Assembly (NCBI RefSeq): GCF_023898315.1
Contig: NC_064621.1
Location: forward strand, 538,987,383-539,051,382
Direction: 5' to 3'
DNA length: 64,000 nt
DNA from: Schistocerca nitens
Lineage: Eukaryota > Arthropoda > Insecta > Orthoptera > Acrididae
Shown: positions 31,254-43,430 of the stretch, piece after piece
Position numbering within the stretch: position 1 is the stretch's first letter
Layout: each line of letters starts with the position of its first letter
Made by a program: the position numbers and the translations under genes
Notes under the pieces: model-generated
Told to the model about the DNA's origin: nothing
Database searches by the model: none
What the model saw: the letters and a program-made list of their open reading frames with translations, nothing else

Positions 31254-31584
31254 AGCAAAACTGTACCCATTTTTACTAACATTTGTGCTTGCGTAGCAAC
31301 CCTGATTATTGTCGGCGTATATCTAAGCCGAATTTACGAGAGTACGGAATATACGTGACGCCAACAGTATATTAAATATCCTTTACTTTTTTTACAACAA
31401 TCCCGACCACATCTTACATTAAAAAGTCAAAGTATTTTCACACCAAAAAGGAAGAAAGAGAGAGAGAGAAGATACAGTAGGCACCCAAAAATGTTTTTCC
31501 GTGAACCCATCGACCGTCTTGTCTCACAGTGGGATAAATAACTTTTTTCCATGTGTTTCGTTTTCGTTTAACTGTCAATTATAC
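31254..31584. other. Unassigned sequence with a short (GA)n tract
   Basis: Nothing recognisable between the RTE tail and the mariner. A purine tract GAAAGAGAGAGAGAGAAG lies near 31453-31470. Confidence 0.35.
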
Positions 31585-31586
31585 TA

Positions 31587-32865
31587 TTAGGTTCGTACAT
31601 GAGTTCGTAGCGTTTTTGTTTTCCATGTTGGTAGTCCGGTTGCTAGAGGTTTATTTATCGATTTTCGTTTTTTATTTGTAGTTCATTTTTGCTATTTGAG
31701 TTTACACATTGCCATTTTCTCATCCGGGGATAGTGAGTGGAGCTGTGAATGCTATAAAATGGAGTGCCAAGTGAAGAAATCTAAACATTTCCAACATATT
31801 CTTTTGTTTGAGTTCGATAGAGGGACGACGGCAGAGGAGGCAGCTAGTAACATTTGCTCAGTGTTTGGGTATAATGCCATTGGACAGAACACGGCAATAA
31901 AGGGCTTTTCTCGTTTTAAAGAGGGTCGTTTTGACATTAGTGACCAAGTTGAGGAAGACTTTCGGAGTTTGATGAAGATTGTTCAAACGCATTAATCCAC
32001 AACTTTCCACTTCAGTGCACTCGAGTACTGGCAAATGTGATGAACTGTGATCATTCCACCACCGTGCGACATTTGCATGCAGTGGGGAATGCCCAAAAAT
32101 CGTGTGTATGGTTACTGCATTCTCTGAGCCAAAATCACAAAATCAGCGGTTGGTCGTATGTGCGTCTCTCTTGTCCGTCATAAGTTGGCTCGTGAACAAC
32201 ACCGACCGTTCCTGTCCTGTATCATTACTGGTGACGATAAATGTGTCTTAATGCCAACACAAGGAAAACAAGGGAATGGTTGAGCCCAAACAATTATCCA
32301 TACAAAGATCTGCGTGCATCCACAAAAGCTATTGTCATGCATCTAGTGGAGGACCGACGGTGTGGTGTACTACGAATTGCTTTCCCGAGGTATAACGATC
32401 ACTGCCGACATTTATTGTCAACAACTTAGACGTCTTGCAGATGTAACCCAAGAACAACGACCAGGAAGATTGTGTCAAGAAATGCTATTCTATGATAACG
32501 CGCGCTCGCTTTGTAATATACTGGCTAAAAACGCTATACAGTAGTTGGATTGGAAAGTCATTCTGCACCCACCTTACTCACCTAACCTTACACCCTCAGA
32601 TTTTTATCTTTTGTGCTTTCTATCGAACAGTCTTCAAGGAACGTCCATTCCGGTTGAAAATGCACTCCGAACATGGATCGACGAGTTCTTCGCCTCAGAA
32701 ACAAGTGATTTCTAAAGACGCCGAATCCAAAGTTACTCCAGCGTTGGCAGACTGCTGTGAATGATGAAGGAAAATATATTATTGATGACTAAAGTATCTG
32801 TTATGTGTATCTGTTGTATTTATTAAACTTATTGGAAAACGCTACGAACTTATGCACCAATCCAT
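31587..32865 (+). mobile_element. Mariner (DD34D-type) transposon, decayed
   Basis: Left terminus TTAGGTTCGTACATGAGTTCGTAGCG; right terminus read inward ATGGATTGGTGCATAAGTTCGTAGCG. TA at 31585-31586 and 32866-32867. Length about 1.28 kb, the usual mariner size. Same family as 20943-23180. Confidence 0.88.
31759..32792 (+). pseudogene. Mariner transposase, broken
   Basis: ATG at 31759 (MECQVKKSKHFQHILLFEFD), HTH 'STAEEAASNIC'-type region and 'QNTAIKGFSRFKEGRFDISD'; the frame is open to 31995. After that stops and shifts accumulate. 'FLSCIITGDDKCV' near 32211-32250 holds the first catalytic D. 'VVYYELLSRGITITADIYCQ' is near 32365-32420 and 'EMLFYDNARSLCN' near 32480-32515 (second D). 'PPYSPNLTPSDFYLLCFL' near 32570-32625 has the third D. 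The overall length of 1034 bp corresponds to about 345 codons, the family norm. Confidence 0.85.
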
Positions 32866-32867
32866 TA

Positions 32868-34202
32868 GTATCATGGTGAGGTTAGGGCTACGCTAGCACA
32901 ACGCGGCGTAATATTTTATTTCTAATGCTTTCAGGACTACACGTGTAGTTGCAATCGTTTTGTGACTTAGTATCCATGGTTAAAAGGGAGAGATCTTGTT
33001 CCATGCTCACGGAACACTTTCGGTATTTCAGTTGTCCATCCGTGAGATAAGAATATGGTATTCGCTACCTTGCCATTATTTTAATATTGCTCATAGTTTA
33101 TTAGAGAGTATGCAATATTCTTTTCTTCTGATCCTAATGTTTCGTGAAAATTTAGATTACGTGGTGCATCACAGGTCAAATGAATCTTTGTTGTTGCCAC
33201 TGCTTGTTGAATAACTTGTTAACGACAAAGAACTTCACTAAATTATTTTCAATGCAGTCTCTTCCCACACTCATTCATAAAGTTTGCGTGGTTTTTGGAA
33301 CTGTTCACATATGCTTTTATAATTTTATGTGAGATAATATTTGATCTGAGGTAGAACTATCATGTATGTTCTGTCTTCAGCACAATTCTTAGTAAAAAAA
33401 TTAGTATTTTTTTTTTTTTTTGCATGCATATTACAGTCAGTAAGGTAAGTCATTGTTGGTGAGACATGGAGACTTCATGCTTTTCCAGACTATGTTCGAC
33501 TTGACTGTTTTATTTCAAATTCTTTTCGTCGATAGGCGTTAGGCTTATAAAAGCGCCATTTCAGATTCTCATTGCATGTGATTTGCCTATTATGAAGGTC
33601 ACATTCACACAAATGGCTCATGCCATTAAGTCATAGCATGTAACAGTAATTTTGTAGTCAGTCAACGTTTACAATGGCCTTCTTTTCGTTGCACAATGAA
33701 AGCATTTCCTACACCTGAATACTTCAGTTAAACAGTAGTTAGCGTTCATAATTATTCTTGGGTCAAAATCTTGGATAAAAGGGGCATATTTTCAGAGAAT
33801 TTTAATGATGTCACTTAGCTCATGTATTCGGTTTAGGTCAAGAAAAAGGTGTCTTTCAGTTTCAGCCATCTTCTGTCTGCTTGCCTTGAATTAAGACCTG
33901 AAGAAAAACAGCTAAGTAAGAACTTAATAAGATAAATCCGCGTGCGTCTAATGTCATTCTCTTTCAATAAGGAGGAAATTTCGATAAATTATCTTAAGAA
34001 AAGTAGTTTATTCATTGGAAACATATCCATTACGACGACCTAAGAAGATATGAAGCAATTAATACAGACACAGCATACGATACTATCTAGTAAATATTAT
34101 CGTTGTATGTTGGTTTTTTTATACTTAAAATAGTTCGAATTGGTGCCTTATCTCTTCCGAAATTAAATGGTCATTTCTGTTGCTTACCGCATTTAGTACC
34201 TT
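32868..34202. other. Unassigned AT-rich sequence
   Basis: No gene or mobile element recognised. A T-run of about 14 lies at 33408-33421. The small open frame at 32996-33214 has no domain. Confidence 0.3.
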
Positions 34203-34775
34203 TGAAACGTTCCCTTAGAAAAATTTATTAAGACTGTGCTTAAACTGACACACAATATTTTTTTAGCGCAACGCAATCTGACTTTCAGAAATCCCTACAA
34301 AAGAATGGCCCTGACTAACATTAGCCTATACCTTTCACAAATCACTTACTCACAAAAATCTTCGTTACTCAAGCTACTGCAATACAGCGAGCGCCACTAC
34401 TGCCAGCTAAATAAAAGATTCAAACTACGGAAGGCACTAACTACTGATAGGCATAGTTAGCAAATGAAAGATTTTAATAGACAACAAACAATGTATTTAC
34501 CTTAATAGTCATCAAAAGTCATAATATATATAGCAGTTCATGACATCCAGTCTTACAAATTTCAAAACTCCGCCATTTCTCTCCCCACATCCAACACTGC
34601 TGGCGGCTCACCTCCAACTGCGCAACGCTATGCGCTGTTAACATCCGGCTGCCCAACACTACAATGGCAGACAACAATGCAAACTAGCCACAGACTGCAC
34701 ACAGCACAGCCAGTGATTTTCATACAGAGCGCTACGTGGCGTTACCAATAAGAAAACCTAAACAGCCTACTTACA
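34203..34775 (-). mobile_element. Putative solo LTR (573 bp)
   Basis: Read on the minus strand the unit starts TGTAAGTAGGCTGTTTAGG and ends AAGGGAACGTTTCA, i.e. TG...CA ends. CCTT flanks both sides (34199-34202 and 34776-34779; ACCTT if the last base is shared), a plausible 4-5 bp target duplication. I recognise the sequence as a dispersed repeat in locust-type DNA, but the LTR identity is inferred from ends and duplication only. No gag or pol was found nearby, consistent with a solo LTR. Confidence 0.55.
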
Positions 34776-34779
34776 CCTT

Positions 34780-35139
34780 AATACTTTTCTGTACATTTTG
34801 AACAAACGTTCACCTCCTGTTAGACGTTTAATAGTATATGATACTCGTGATTTGAGAGTAATTTAATTTAAATCAAACAACTTGTAACATTCAGTATGTG
34901 CATTTTATAACAAAGTAAGTATTAGAATGATTCTCCCATTTGTAATTAATGTTTCCCAAAGATTTACTAATGTCACAGTATTTTGATAATTTTTCTTTGG
35001 GTCCACCTAATTACGGCGAAAAACTGTAAGCAGAACTTTAAATTATTACTACATCAGAAAAGCAAACAACTGCCAGAACTGTTTATAGCCCACATATACA
35101 ATGTCCTAAATGTAAACTAAATAGTGTTTACAATATGTT
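34780..35139. other. Unassigned AT-rich sequence
   Basis: No feature recognised between the LTR-like unit and the LINE fragment. Confidence 0.3.
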
Positions 35140-35169
35140 TATATTTCAGACCACTGAAGGTACCTTGCG

Positions 35170-35958
35170 AAGAATAAAGGCTAAACATGTAAGGCACAAA
35201 AACTGTGTTTCACTCAGTTGTAGCCTGGACAAGAATTATCAACAAACCGCAATATTACACGTTAATATCGTAAAGAAACTAGCTGGTACAACATGGGGTC
35301 CAGACGCATCGACTCTACGTGTACACATTACTAACGATGGTGTACCCAGTTGCCGAATACTGTGCTCCAGTGCGGCAACATAGCGTCCACACGAGGAAGC
35401 TGGACGTACACCTGAACGAATCAATGAGGATTATTGCGGGCACATTAAAATCCACCCCGATCCCCTAGCTGCACACCAACAGCAACATCCCACCACCTGA
35501 ATTTCGACGCCAAGAAGCTAATAATCGAGAATGGAGGAAACTACACCACCCCAACTACCCACAAGACCTCCCAATTCATACAGTCTTAAACAACCCGCCC
35601 CCAATCCGCTTAAAATCTCGCAGTCCACTGTGGCGTAATGGAAGGAACGATAAGAAGTTCGACATTAAAGAAGAGTGGCGCAAGAGGTGGAATGCTGCAA
35701 CAATAACACATCAAGGTATCCAAGGCCCAACTGCCAGCCTACCAGGATTTCATCTGCAGAGAAGTGAGTGGACAAGGCTCAACAGAATAAGAGCTGGCCA
35801 CGCCGGGTGCAGCGATACGATGCACAAGTGGGGACTCCAACATTCTCCAGCCTGTGCTTGTGAGACCCAAGAACAAACTGTTCAACATATGGTTAGAGAC
35901 TGCCCTCAGTGGAAGTATCCTGGACCATATAGTGACTTTTCTTCAATCATTAGATATT
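35170..35958 (+). pseudogene. LINE ORF2 C-terminal fragment with zinc-knuckle-like motif
   Basis: Plus-strand frames read 'KKLAGTTWGPDASTLRVHIT' (35272-35331), then shifted 'PVAEYCAPVRQHSVHTRKLD' (35345-35405), a typical LINE C-terminal block. Then 'LHTNSNIPPPEFRRQEANNR', 'WTRLNRIRAGHAGCSDTMHK', 'WGLQHSPACACETQEQTVQH' and 'MVRDCPQWK' follow. The last carries a C-x-C-x-H-x-C arrangement like the C-terminal knuckle of R1/I-type and related LINE proteins. No RT motif lies upstream, so this is a 5'-truncated fragment of a LINE family distinct from the CR1-like and RTE copies. Confidence 0.7.
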
Positions 35959-35959
35959 G

Positions 35960-37466
35960 AACTATGATTAAATGTATCTGCCTTTTTCAACTTGTAATTG
36001 TATCAGTCAAAGTAGTCAGTAATATTAAGGTAGAAATTTTCACAATTTAAAAACGTGTATAAAATTAGTGTCAAAAAGTAAAACTAAAGTATATGTAAAT
36101 ACTTCTAGACATACATGTAAAATTAAACTTTACGTAATTGTCAATGTTTGCTGTTGTTGCCATACGATAAATAAATTACACGTTAGGACTACAAAAGGTG
36201 AAGAAATGAGTAATGCGTTGCTTGAAACAATTTTTTATGGTCTACATGTGTATCGTGTTAATATATGCGTGGAAGTTGGCTGCGTGACCAAGGAATCGAA
36301 AACCAAAAGAAAAAAATATGGGAAAATGCAATCATACAGTGTATCAATGAAGTCGATATTACCCTTTCTAATGCTTATGCCCATTTGCGTCTTGGTTTTG
36401 TTTACCATTAGTACGTATTTGTGCCCATAGTGTGCTTTCCATTCCATTCATGAGATCTCCTTACTTTCAGCTTGATAGACTACCACAGAAGTTCAATCTC
36501 ATCATTGGTATCTGCTGGCCTTTCATTTTTGTTCCTTGCAGTTTAATTTAACGCTGACCGTTGACTGTACTTTACATCCCATGAATCCCGTACCTATTAC
36601 GTAGCAGTATGTAGAATTTCCCCCTCGCCTGTCATTTGTTACCTCAAAATAACCGTTAAAGTTAGAATTACGCTCTGAAAACTACCAGTTGTGTTTATTT
36701 GCTTCTCGTGGGTATGTCTGCCGGTGTCCTCCTCATTGGTTAAACGCGAAACAGGCTATTTATATGCGAAAGCTCACCGTTGCGGACAGACCGTGTCACG
36801 CTCACTATTTGCATGGCAATAATTGTTCCACACTCGGTAGCGATTCATCCGGTAGCTCACAGTACTTCTGAGCTAGCACACTCCCCACAACCACTCCTCT
36901 AACCCACAAAATCATATACAAGAGTACGAACAGTACAACATTGTAGTCATAACGTCTATAGTAATTATGGTCGGTGACTTATGTTGTTGTTCTTCTTCTT
37001 CTTCTTATTATTATTATTATTTCGAATGGCCTCTTAACGAGCATGCGGAACTGCCAGGTAGCATTAGATTTTTTTCTTTATATCTTCCTAATACTTCATT
37101 TTGTCATCGACCGTTGTTCTAGTGTCTATGTGGTTTCGAGTTTCAGTCTGGGGGAAACAGTTCAGGGCCGTGGGCCAGTGTCTCATTGGGGTGATTGTAG
37201 TACGGAGGCTAGTAAAGTACCAGATGAGGCTGTCTCACTGAGTTGTAGGTGATCCAGTCAAGAAAAGTGAAACATAGAACAGGAAAGAAAGATTTGGGCT
37301 CTACAAAGAGAATCAGAAATGGCGTATTCACATTTCAGACTGACATGCTACCTAACACAGGAGAAGAGCCTAAACTAGACTTTGAGCGAAGTAGAGTGCA
37401 GCAGACACATAGAAACAACTATTAACTTGAATATGTAGTATTAATGTTCCACAATAATATTTATTT
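35960..37466. other. Unassigned sequence
   Basis: No gene recognised. It contains a TTC/ATT simple repeat at 36983-37023. The 120-residue frame at 36068-36430 is AT-driven, with no domain visible beyond a short hydrophobic stretch at its end; I do not call it a gene. Confidence 0.3.
36983..37023. repeat. (TTG/TTC/ATT)n simple repeat
   Basis: TGTTGTTGTTCTTCTTCTTCTTCTT followed by ATTATTATTATTATT. Confidence 0.9.
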
Positions 37467-37650
37467 AATAGTTCGCTATGAACTGGCCTTCGGCTTCTTA
37501 GGCCGTCGTCAGCTGATATTCCAAGTATTTAATTCTTGAGATGATTTGTCCCAGATGAATTAATCGATTAATTTTTTCTGTTTCTTTTTTTTTCTACTGG
37601 TTGTTTGACGATGGCCTAAGAAGCCGAAAGCAGGTTCATATCGAACTATT
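37467..37650. repeat. Inverted repeat, MITE-like hairpin
   Basis: The left arm 37467-37512 (AATAGTTCGCTATGAACTGG...) and the right arm 37606-37650 are imperfect reverse complements over about 45 bases, including GGCTTCTTAGGCC facing GGCCTAAGAAGCC. About 93 bp of spacer contains a poly-T tract. It could be a MITE or a structured fragment of a larger element; no target duplication was obvious. Confidence 0.75.
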
Positions 37651-39600
37651 AAAAAAGGTTAATGTGGAAAATTAATACTGTGTATTCAAGCTATTAATAT
37701 GTCGATGTTCTTCCAAGAACTGACGGAATATTCAATAAATACTTAGGAAAAACTTTAAGGCTTATAACACTACAACAGCGTATTTACGTAGCTTATACTA
37801 TGAAATACCAAATTTGGTTTATTACGTATTATGCCCTAACAGAATAAACTAGTCCTGTCACGGAAAAGCCACGTATAACACTCCTGTCCTCTGTTACTAC
37901 TGCACCATAACCTCAATGCTAGAAACAGGTTGTAACATAAAACTATTTTGTAAAAGCAATTATGGTACAAAGCAACAGAGCAGTGTTACCCTCTGAGAGG
38001 AATTTTGTTATGTTGACCGTGTTGTCCCTAACGGAGGTGGCTTATCGGAAATGAAAGTCAGAATTACGTAAATATTTAAACAGTGACAAACAAAATATTG
38101 CCTATCTGCACTGTTTAACGGATAAAGAAAACGGCCGCCAGCCTAACTAGGCAAGAGAATGATTAACATTCTCGTTTAAGAAAGTAGGTATAAGTAACTA
38201 TAACGGACAAACACAACCTAAACTTGGCTACACGCGAGTGCAATGAACTATGACACACACATATGTTTTAAGATTGAAGCTAACAACTGGAGCAACACAA
38301 ACTATTTGCAAAATTATAACAGGTACAGAAAAACACTATCACTTTCAGGGCTTACACAAACTGAGTGGTCTTTATACTGTTAATATGCACACAAGAGAGA
38401 CAAGCACTTAGTAATCATGAACATATAATTTCCTACTATGCAGTTTTCTACTTTTACTACCGTGAGACATAAAATTAACATTAATGTAAGATACTGACCC
38501 ACTTTCTGAGATCAACAACTGGCAGTAATGTGATCATTTACTAAGCAAAACTCTATAAGCCTCAGTCTTGAGGCATTTTAATTTGAAGTTGGCAACAACA
38601 CATTAATAAACATTTTTACTAAGAATGTATTTTCAGCAAGCATCATTAACTCTAACTCACTCTCTTGCCACATTAACTTTAACTTTCACTTTACTATGTT
38701 CAAGAGGCATTAATTAGAAAACTGTATTATTAACGTACTTTCAGTAAGGACACTCGGTAATCACTTTAGTTCAAACGGAGAGGACCCTGAGAGGTGTTAT
38801 GATGAGGAGAAAAGTCAAGGTAGGTACATAAATTCAGATATAAATTACCTTATATTTCAGCACAATAACACACCCATTAAGCTGATCCTTCACTGTACAT
38901 CATTATAGTATTACGTTACAGTGATTGCGCAATGTGGTGGCAACTGAATGTTGGTAGGTGGAATTGCAGGCAGAATTGCTGGACTCTGTCATTTCTTGGT
39001 GGCGATGATAGATACAAATTCCAGAATAGTTCCAGCTATTTATCCATCCATCCGAGGCATTGGAAAGTAGCAGGAAAAGCCTCTCTCTAAACCAGCACAA
39101 TATGCACACTTTTACATGGCAGTGCACGGTTTGGTAGCTCATCTCCGATCGGTGGCTCGTCCCCGACTGACTCTTGTTCCACCTTTTCCACCTAGGCCAA
39201 CCACATTTTGCGCGCGCTACACAGTTCCGTTCCCGAGAGGAACCACTACACCTCTTATACACAGAATGCTAAGAGCCCTAAGTGAGGATCAGCAGTTTAC
39301 ATAACAGCAATCAAATACATTAAATAAGACAGAACATTTTCACATATTGACACCTCTACAAAAAATTATTCATACAAAATTATAATTATATACAGTAAGT
39401 TTTGTTCCCTCCAAATGGGACAAAGAATTTTAAATTACAGATACACTACTTTGCATAGAATCAAATCACGACATCAAAGGCTTGACAAAGAAAAGAGTAC
39501 ACAATTTTATGTTATCGATTTAAACACATTTACAGACGATCAACAATGTAACATTAAATAAAGCAAAAAATAAATAAATAAATCCATACAGCATAAGAGC
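37651..39600. other. Unassigned sequence, possible non-coding part of a retroelement
   Basis: About 2 kb with no recognised coding frame. Positions 39110-39250 are GC-richer and include a proline-rich frame on the plus strand (39116-39304), which I do not trust as a gene. It lies just upstream of a decayed LINE, so part of it may be LINE leader or ORF1 debris. Confidence 0.3.
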
Positions 39601-39619
39601 TGTGGTGTTACAGGCTAAG

Positions 39620-40255
39620 CGGATCGAAGTAGAAACAGAAAGGTCCTGTTGCTAGATACCAGTCACGTGACGGGTGTACGCTAAGGAAAAGCTATGTGCA
39701 GAATGCCACGTTACAAACATTATGAAACCTAGTGCCAAGTTTATCTAGTTGACAGTGAACGTAGAGGTACAAAAACATGCGCTTAGACTAGAAACAGAAG
39801 TAAACAGCCTGGCTATCAGTTTGCTATATAGGTGACTTGGATGAAGTAGGAGCAACAACAGCACACACTTGTGTGGGGATTGTGGAGGTTCTGCAGTGCC
39901 ACGATCAACACTGGGTTAACACTGCTATCAATCGTGTAAAGAAAGAGCTGAGTGAACTGCTTTTGACTGCAGAAAGATCTGCATCAGTGCTGTAGCCGCT
40001 GTTACATTTGGGAGATGGAGATACGAAAATCATGATGAAAGACAGATTATCTGAGGTTCTTGCAGAAAGTGTAAGAGGGTCCTCAAGAATACAATGGAAA
40101 AGCCCTGTGATTACTAGAGTCAGAAGGGCACGTCCTTAGATAAGAATCAGGTTCTGGGCAGACACTATTGAAAGAAATTACAGCAGAAAAGGACCACAGT
40201 ATACGTATCAGTTCCCAGGAAAGTAAAATTCACTACTTTCATTAGAACACTATGG
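39620..40255 (+). pseudogene. Possible LINE ORF1 remnant
   Basis: Frames read 'RKVLLLDTSHVTG' near 39640 and 'QHWVNTAINRVKKELSELLL' near 39905-39965. This resembles the esterase-type ORF1 found ahead of some CR1/L2-like ORF2s. The assignment rests on position directly before an ORF2 endonuclease and on weak motif likeness. Many stops are present. Confidence 0.3.
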
Positions 40256-40262
40256 CGCTGAA

Positions 40263-43200
40263 ACAGAAGATGGATATGCTTCTTGTATTTCTAGAAGATG
40301 TGGAAAATTCTCTGAAGTGGCATATGTTCTGTGCCTCTCTGAATATCATGTAACCGCAGGAATATGGATGTTAAACAGCAGGGATCACAGATTAGCATCA
40401 TTTTCGAGTAGAGCTGACACGGGAAAGCAGGAGTTGTAACAATGTTAGACACAAAGTTAAAAATATTCAAACACGAATTTTTATGTAGATCAGAACCTAG
40501 AAGCATGTGCCTGAGATTTGTTACTAAAGAACACTTTTCTTGTAATCCTAACAGTCTGCAGTCTACAGCTCCCATGTAGGAATCTTTCAGCTAGTTATGA
40601 AAAATCTACATTCATTTTGAGTTATTTCTCAGACACGAACAAACAGTTGGTAGGTTCTGGAAGTTTCAGTGCAAATTTCTCAAAAGATTCTGACATAAAT
40701 ATGAACTCGAATCATTATTTCGCTACTCTAACCTGACTTCAGTAGTTAATTTTCGTGCTAGGTTGTAGCAAGACAGCAGATCCCTTGTTGATTACTTTTC
40801 TATAGACAGTGCTCAGGCTGAAACAATTAATTTGTATCTAATTAATGCTGGACTATCTGATCATGATGACCAATTTACAACGATAAACAATGGAGCACTT
40901 TACACCTCTGAGGTACGTTCATAAAACGTAGTGAGCCTGATTAATGATACCAGGATACAACGTTTTAAGAACAAGTTGGTCGATGCAAATGTGAAATTGG
41001 ATTTACTCCATAGTAAATTTTGCCAGTATATTAAAGCAACTTTCTTAAAAGTTTATCCTAAAAGTTCATCAAAGAAACAAGCAAACTGTGAATAACTAAG
41101 AGGATTAAAATATTATATAGGCGCGAAACGGAAATTTATATAAACTCAGAACTAGTCAAGATCCAACTTTGGTTACATTCTACAAAAAATGCTGTTATAT
41201 TTTCAAAAACATGATTGAAATGTTTAGAGTTATGCACACCATGACACCAGTTAATAAAGCAGATAATGTGATTAAAACCATATAGTATACTGCAAAACAG
41301 GAGACCAGTCAGTCAGTGGATAAGATACTATCATAACTAAGCTGAATAACAATTTTGTGACTGCTAATTGACATGATACGAATATTGTTAACGATCCATT
41401 TCTAAATGTAGCAGCAAAAATAGGATTAAATGGCTCATCCGAAGAAACAAAAAAATATATCAGAAATGTCAGTCCAAGCACTAGAAGTATCACGGACATC
41501 CATCACTGATTTATAAATGTGCTCATAAACAAAAATTCCTGTGTTCTTGATGGGATTACCGACAGAATTCTGAAGAGCTTTTCTTTTAATTGAATTTATC
41601 GGCCTCTAGTTCACACAATATATAAAAAAAACAGGTGTCTATAAAAACTTAGTGTTATAATATTTGTTTGTCTGCATGTACATACCCGTTGCAGACAGAA
41701 CGCACATGGTTATTTACCAGTACCATATAATCACTGTAAAATCAAATGTTATAGAACACTTTTGTGTCGCCCATTGTCAGTGACACGTTGGTCTTAGGTG
41801 CGGAAGTTTGTAGCAACAGTGAATCTGTATATCATTGGAGAAAATTCTGTGATCCTGTGTGACTAACAAAGTGTCACACAGGTTGTCGAAGGACGACCAA
41901 ACTTCACAATCTCACGTAAAAGGATTGTAGTACTTCCACGTAGTCTGGGACACCTGCGTCCTACGATGTGCAGCCTGTGAAGATATTACGGAAATATCTG
42001 TCTTTAAATTTGAGTCTGGCATTAGAGAAGTATTCTACCTTAATAAGTAATATCCTTAGGGATATAGTGGGTGATTCAAAGTCACGATCCATAGGGCAAA
42101 TTCTGTATTAGTGGTGATATCGATAACTACAACGAGAGGAACGACCTACCACCACCACCACATCACGAACATGATTAGTCGCGTGTAGTCCCACATGGGA
42201 GCATCCTCATCGGTTCCATATTTTTTACGGCACGTTCACTGCTGCACGCTACAGATATCTTGAGTAAACATTACTACCCTATTTGGATGATCTGCCTCAC
42301 GAACAGAGATGTACGTCTTTCTTCCAGCAGGATGACGCAACTCCACACTTTGGACTTTCAATGTCTGCCGACTCGTGGATGAGGTTCTTGCTGGACGTTG
42401 GAATGGTAGACGGGGTCTGTTGGAATGGCCACCTAGGTCGCCAGACCTCACGCCACTGAACTTTTTCCTTTGGGGGCACCTCAAGTCTACATCAACACAC
42501 AAAGGAGAAAATCACCAGAGCCTGTACAGAAATACCAACAGCGACGCCACAGCAAGTGATTAGCTGTGTCTGTTGCAGTGTTCAGATGTGTCGTGTGGAG
42601 GATGGCAGTCAGTTTCAACAATTTCTGCATGGGAGGTAGGTGCAAGCAACTGACTGGGGATCGCATTTCCCTTTTGATTTTATGTTTCAAGTCGTCATTA
42701 ACCAATGATGTAACATTTCGTTTGTACAACTGAAGCACATGTGTCACATGCATATGTCTCTTAGTATTTTTGCTATCTCCACTAATTACGGGTTTTTCCG
42801 ATGGGTCGACACTGTTCAATCATCAACGACATTTAAATCACACTATCTGCAATGCATCACTGGCATGGGAAATATTTCCAGGCGGATTTTAATATTTCAC
42901 TGTTAAACCTCTTTATAATAAATGTGACAAGAAAGGATAATTTCGTTACTGATGTCTTACGCAAAATATTCGAAGAAGTAATTTAATGAAGATTATTGTC
43001 GCATTCAACTACAAAAAATTTACTTAGTACATCACAGTTTAGATTCCAGAAGGGTTTATCGATTTAGAATACACATTCTTCACCAAATACAGCAAGTCTT
43101 CAATAATAAAATTATCATTAGCTGGTATTTTCTGTGATGTGCACAAGGCCTTTGATTGTGTATATCATGTTATTCTCGTAGAGAAACTATTTTTTATGGA

Positions 43201-43425
43201 ATTGGTGGCTTTACAAACAACTGGTCATACCTAACAAGTAGAAAACAAAGGTTATGTTGAACAAGTCAAACATTTTTGGAAAATTAGTGGTCGGAGAGAA
43301 ACCACAGGGTTCAATACTTGTTCTGTCTCAGTCGTTATATATGTGAATGATATTCCTCTTAGTTATCAAGCAAAACTGGCATTTTTTGTAGACCAAAAAA
43401 TTGTTATAATGAATCTAACTACAGA
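40263..43425 (+). pseudogene. LINE ORF2: endonuclease, linker and reverse transcriptase, decayed
   Basis: 'LKQKMDMLLVFLEDVE' (40260-40305) and 'CLSEYHVTAGIWML' (40331-40375) fit the endonuclease start. 'FILSYFSDTNKQL' and 'FSKDSDIN' near 40620-40700 fit the GDFN region. 'YLINAGLSDHDDQFTTINN' (40835-40890) is the SDH motif. Linker 'PKSSSKKQA' is near 41060; 'NKNSCVLDGITDRILKSFSF' near 41530-41590 is the first RT motif. After the insertion come 'LLSTSQFRFQKGLS' (43020-43060), 'GIFCDVHKAFDCVYHVILVE' (43130-43190) with the first catalytic D, 'KPQGSILVLSQ' (43300), and 'YVNDIPLSYQAKLAFFVDQK' near 43340, where the catalytic FADD is not preserved. Confidence 0.7.
42285..42660 (+). pseudogene. Mariner-like (DD41D-type) transposase C-terminal remnant
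   Basis: 'FFQQDDATPHFGLSM' (42320-42364) holds the second catalytic D. After a frameshift near 42375 it continues 'LAGRWNGRRGLLEWPPRSPD' and 'LTPLNFFLWGHLKS' (to about 42490), where the expected third D is N. The end 'CRVEDGSQFQQFLHGR' stops near 42640. The motif style matches the DD41D-type copies at 1755 and 55035. The first D block and terminal repeats were not recognised. It sits inside the LINE at 40260-43430. Confidence 0.65.
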
Positions 43426-43430
43426 GAAAT

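Larger units (their letters stand above)
40260..43430 (+). mobile_element. Decayed LINE (ORF2 endonuclease to RT), split by a mariner-like remnant
   Basis: Endonuclease, linker and early RT pieces occur in order from 40260 to about 41640, and RT resumes at about 42945. The 1.3 kb between holds a transposase remnant unrelated to the LINE. The LINE differs from the CR1-like and RTE families in this window. It is old: stops occur in nearly every block. Confidence 0.75.

Noticed and set aside
32996-33214. 72-residue open frame
   Set aside because: Short, AT-rich, no similarity or context.
36068-36430. 120-residue frame with hydrophobic end, possible small membrane protein
   Set aside because: AT-driven composition, no start context or homology I can name, and no neighbouring exon signals.
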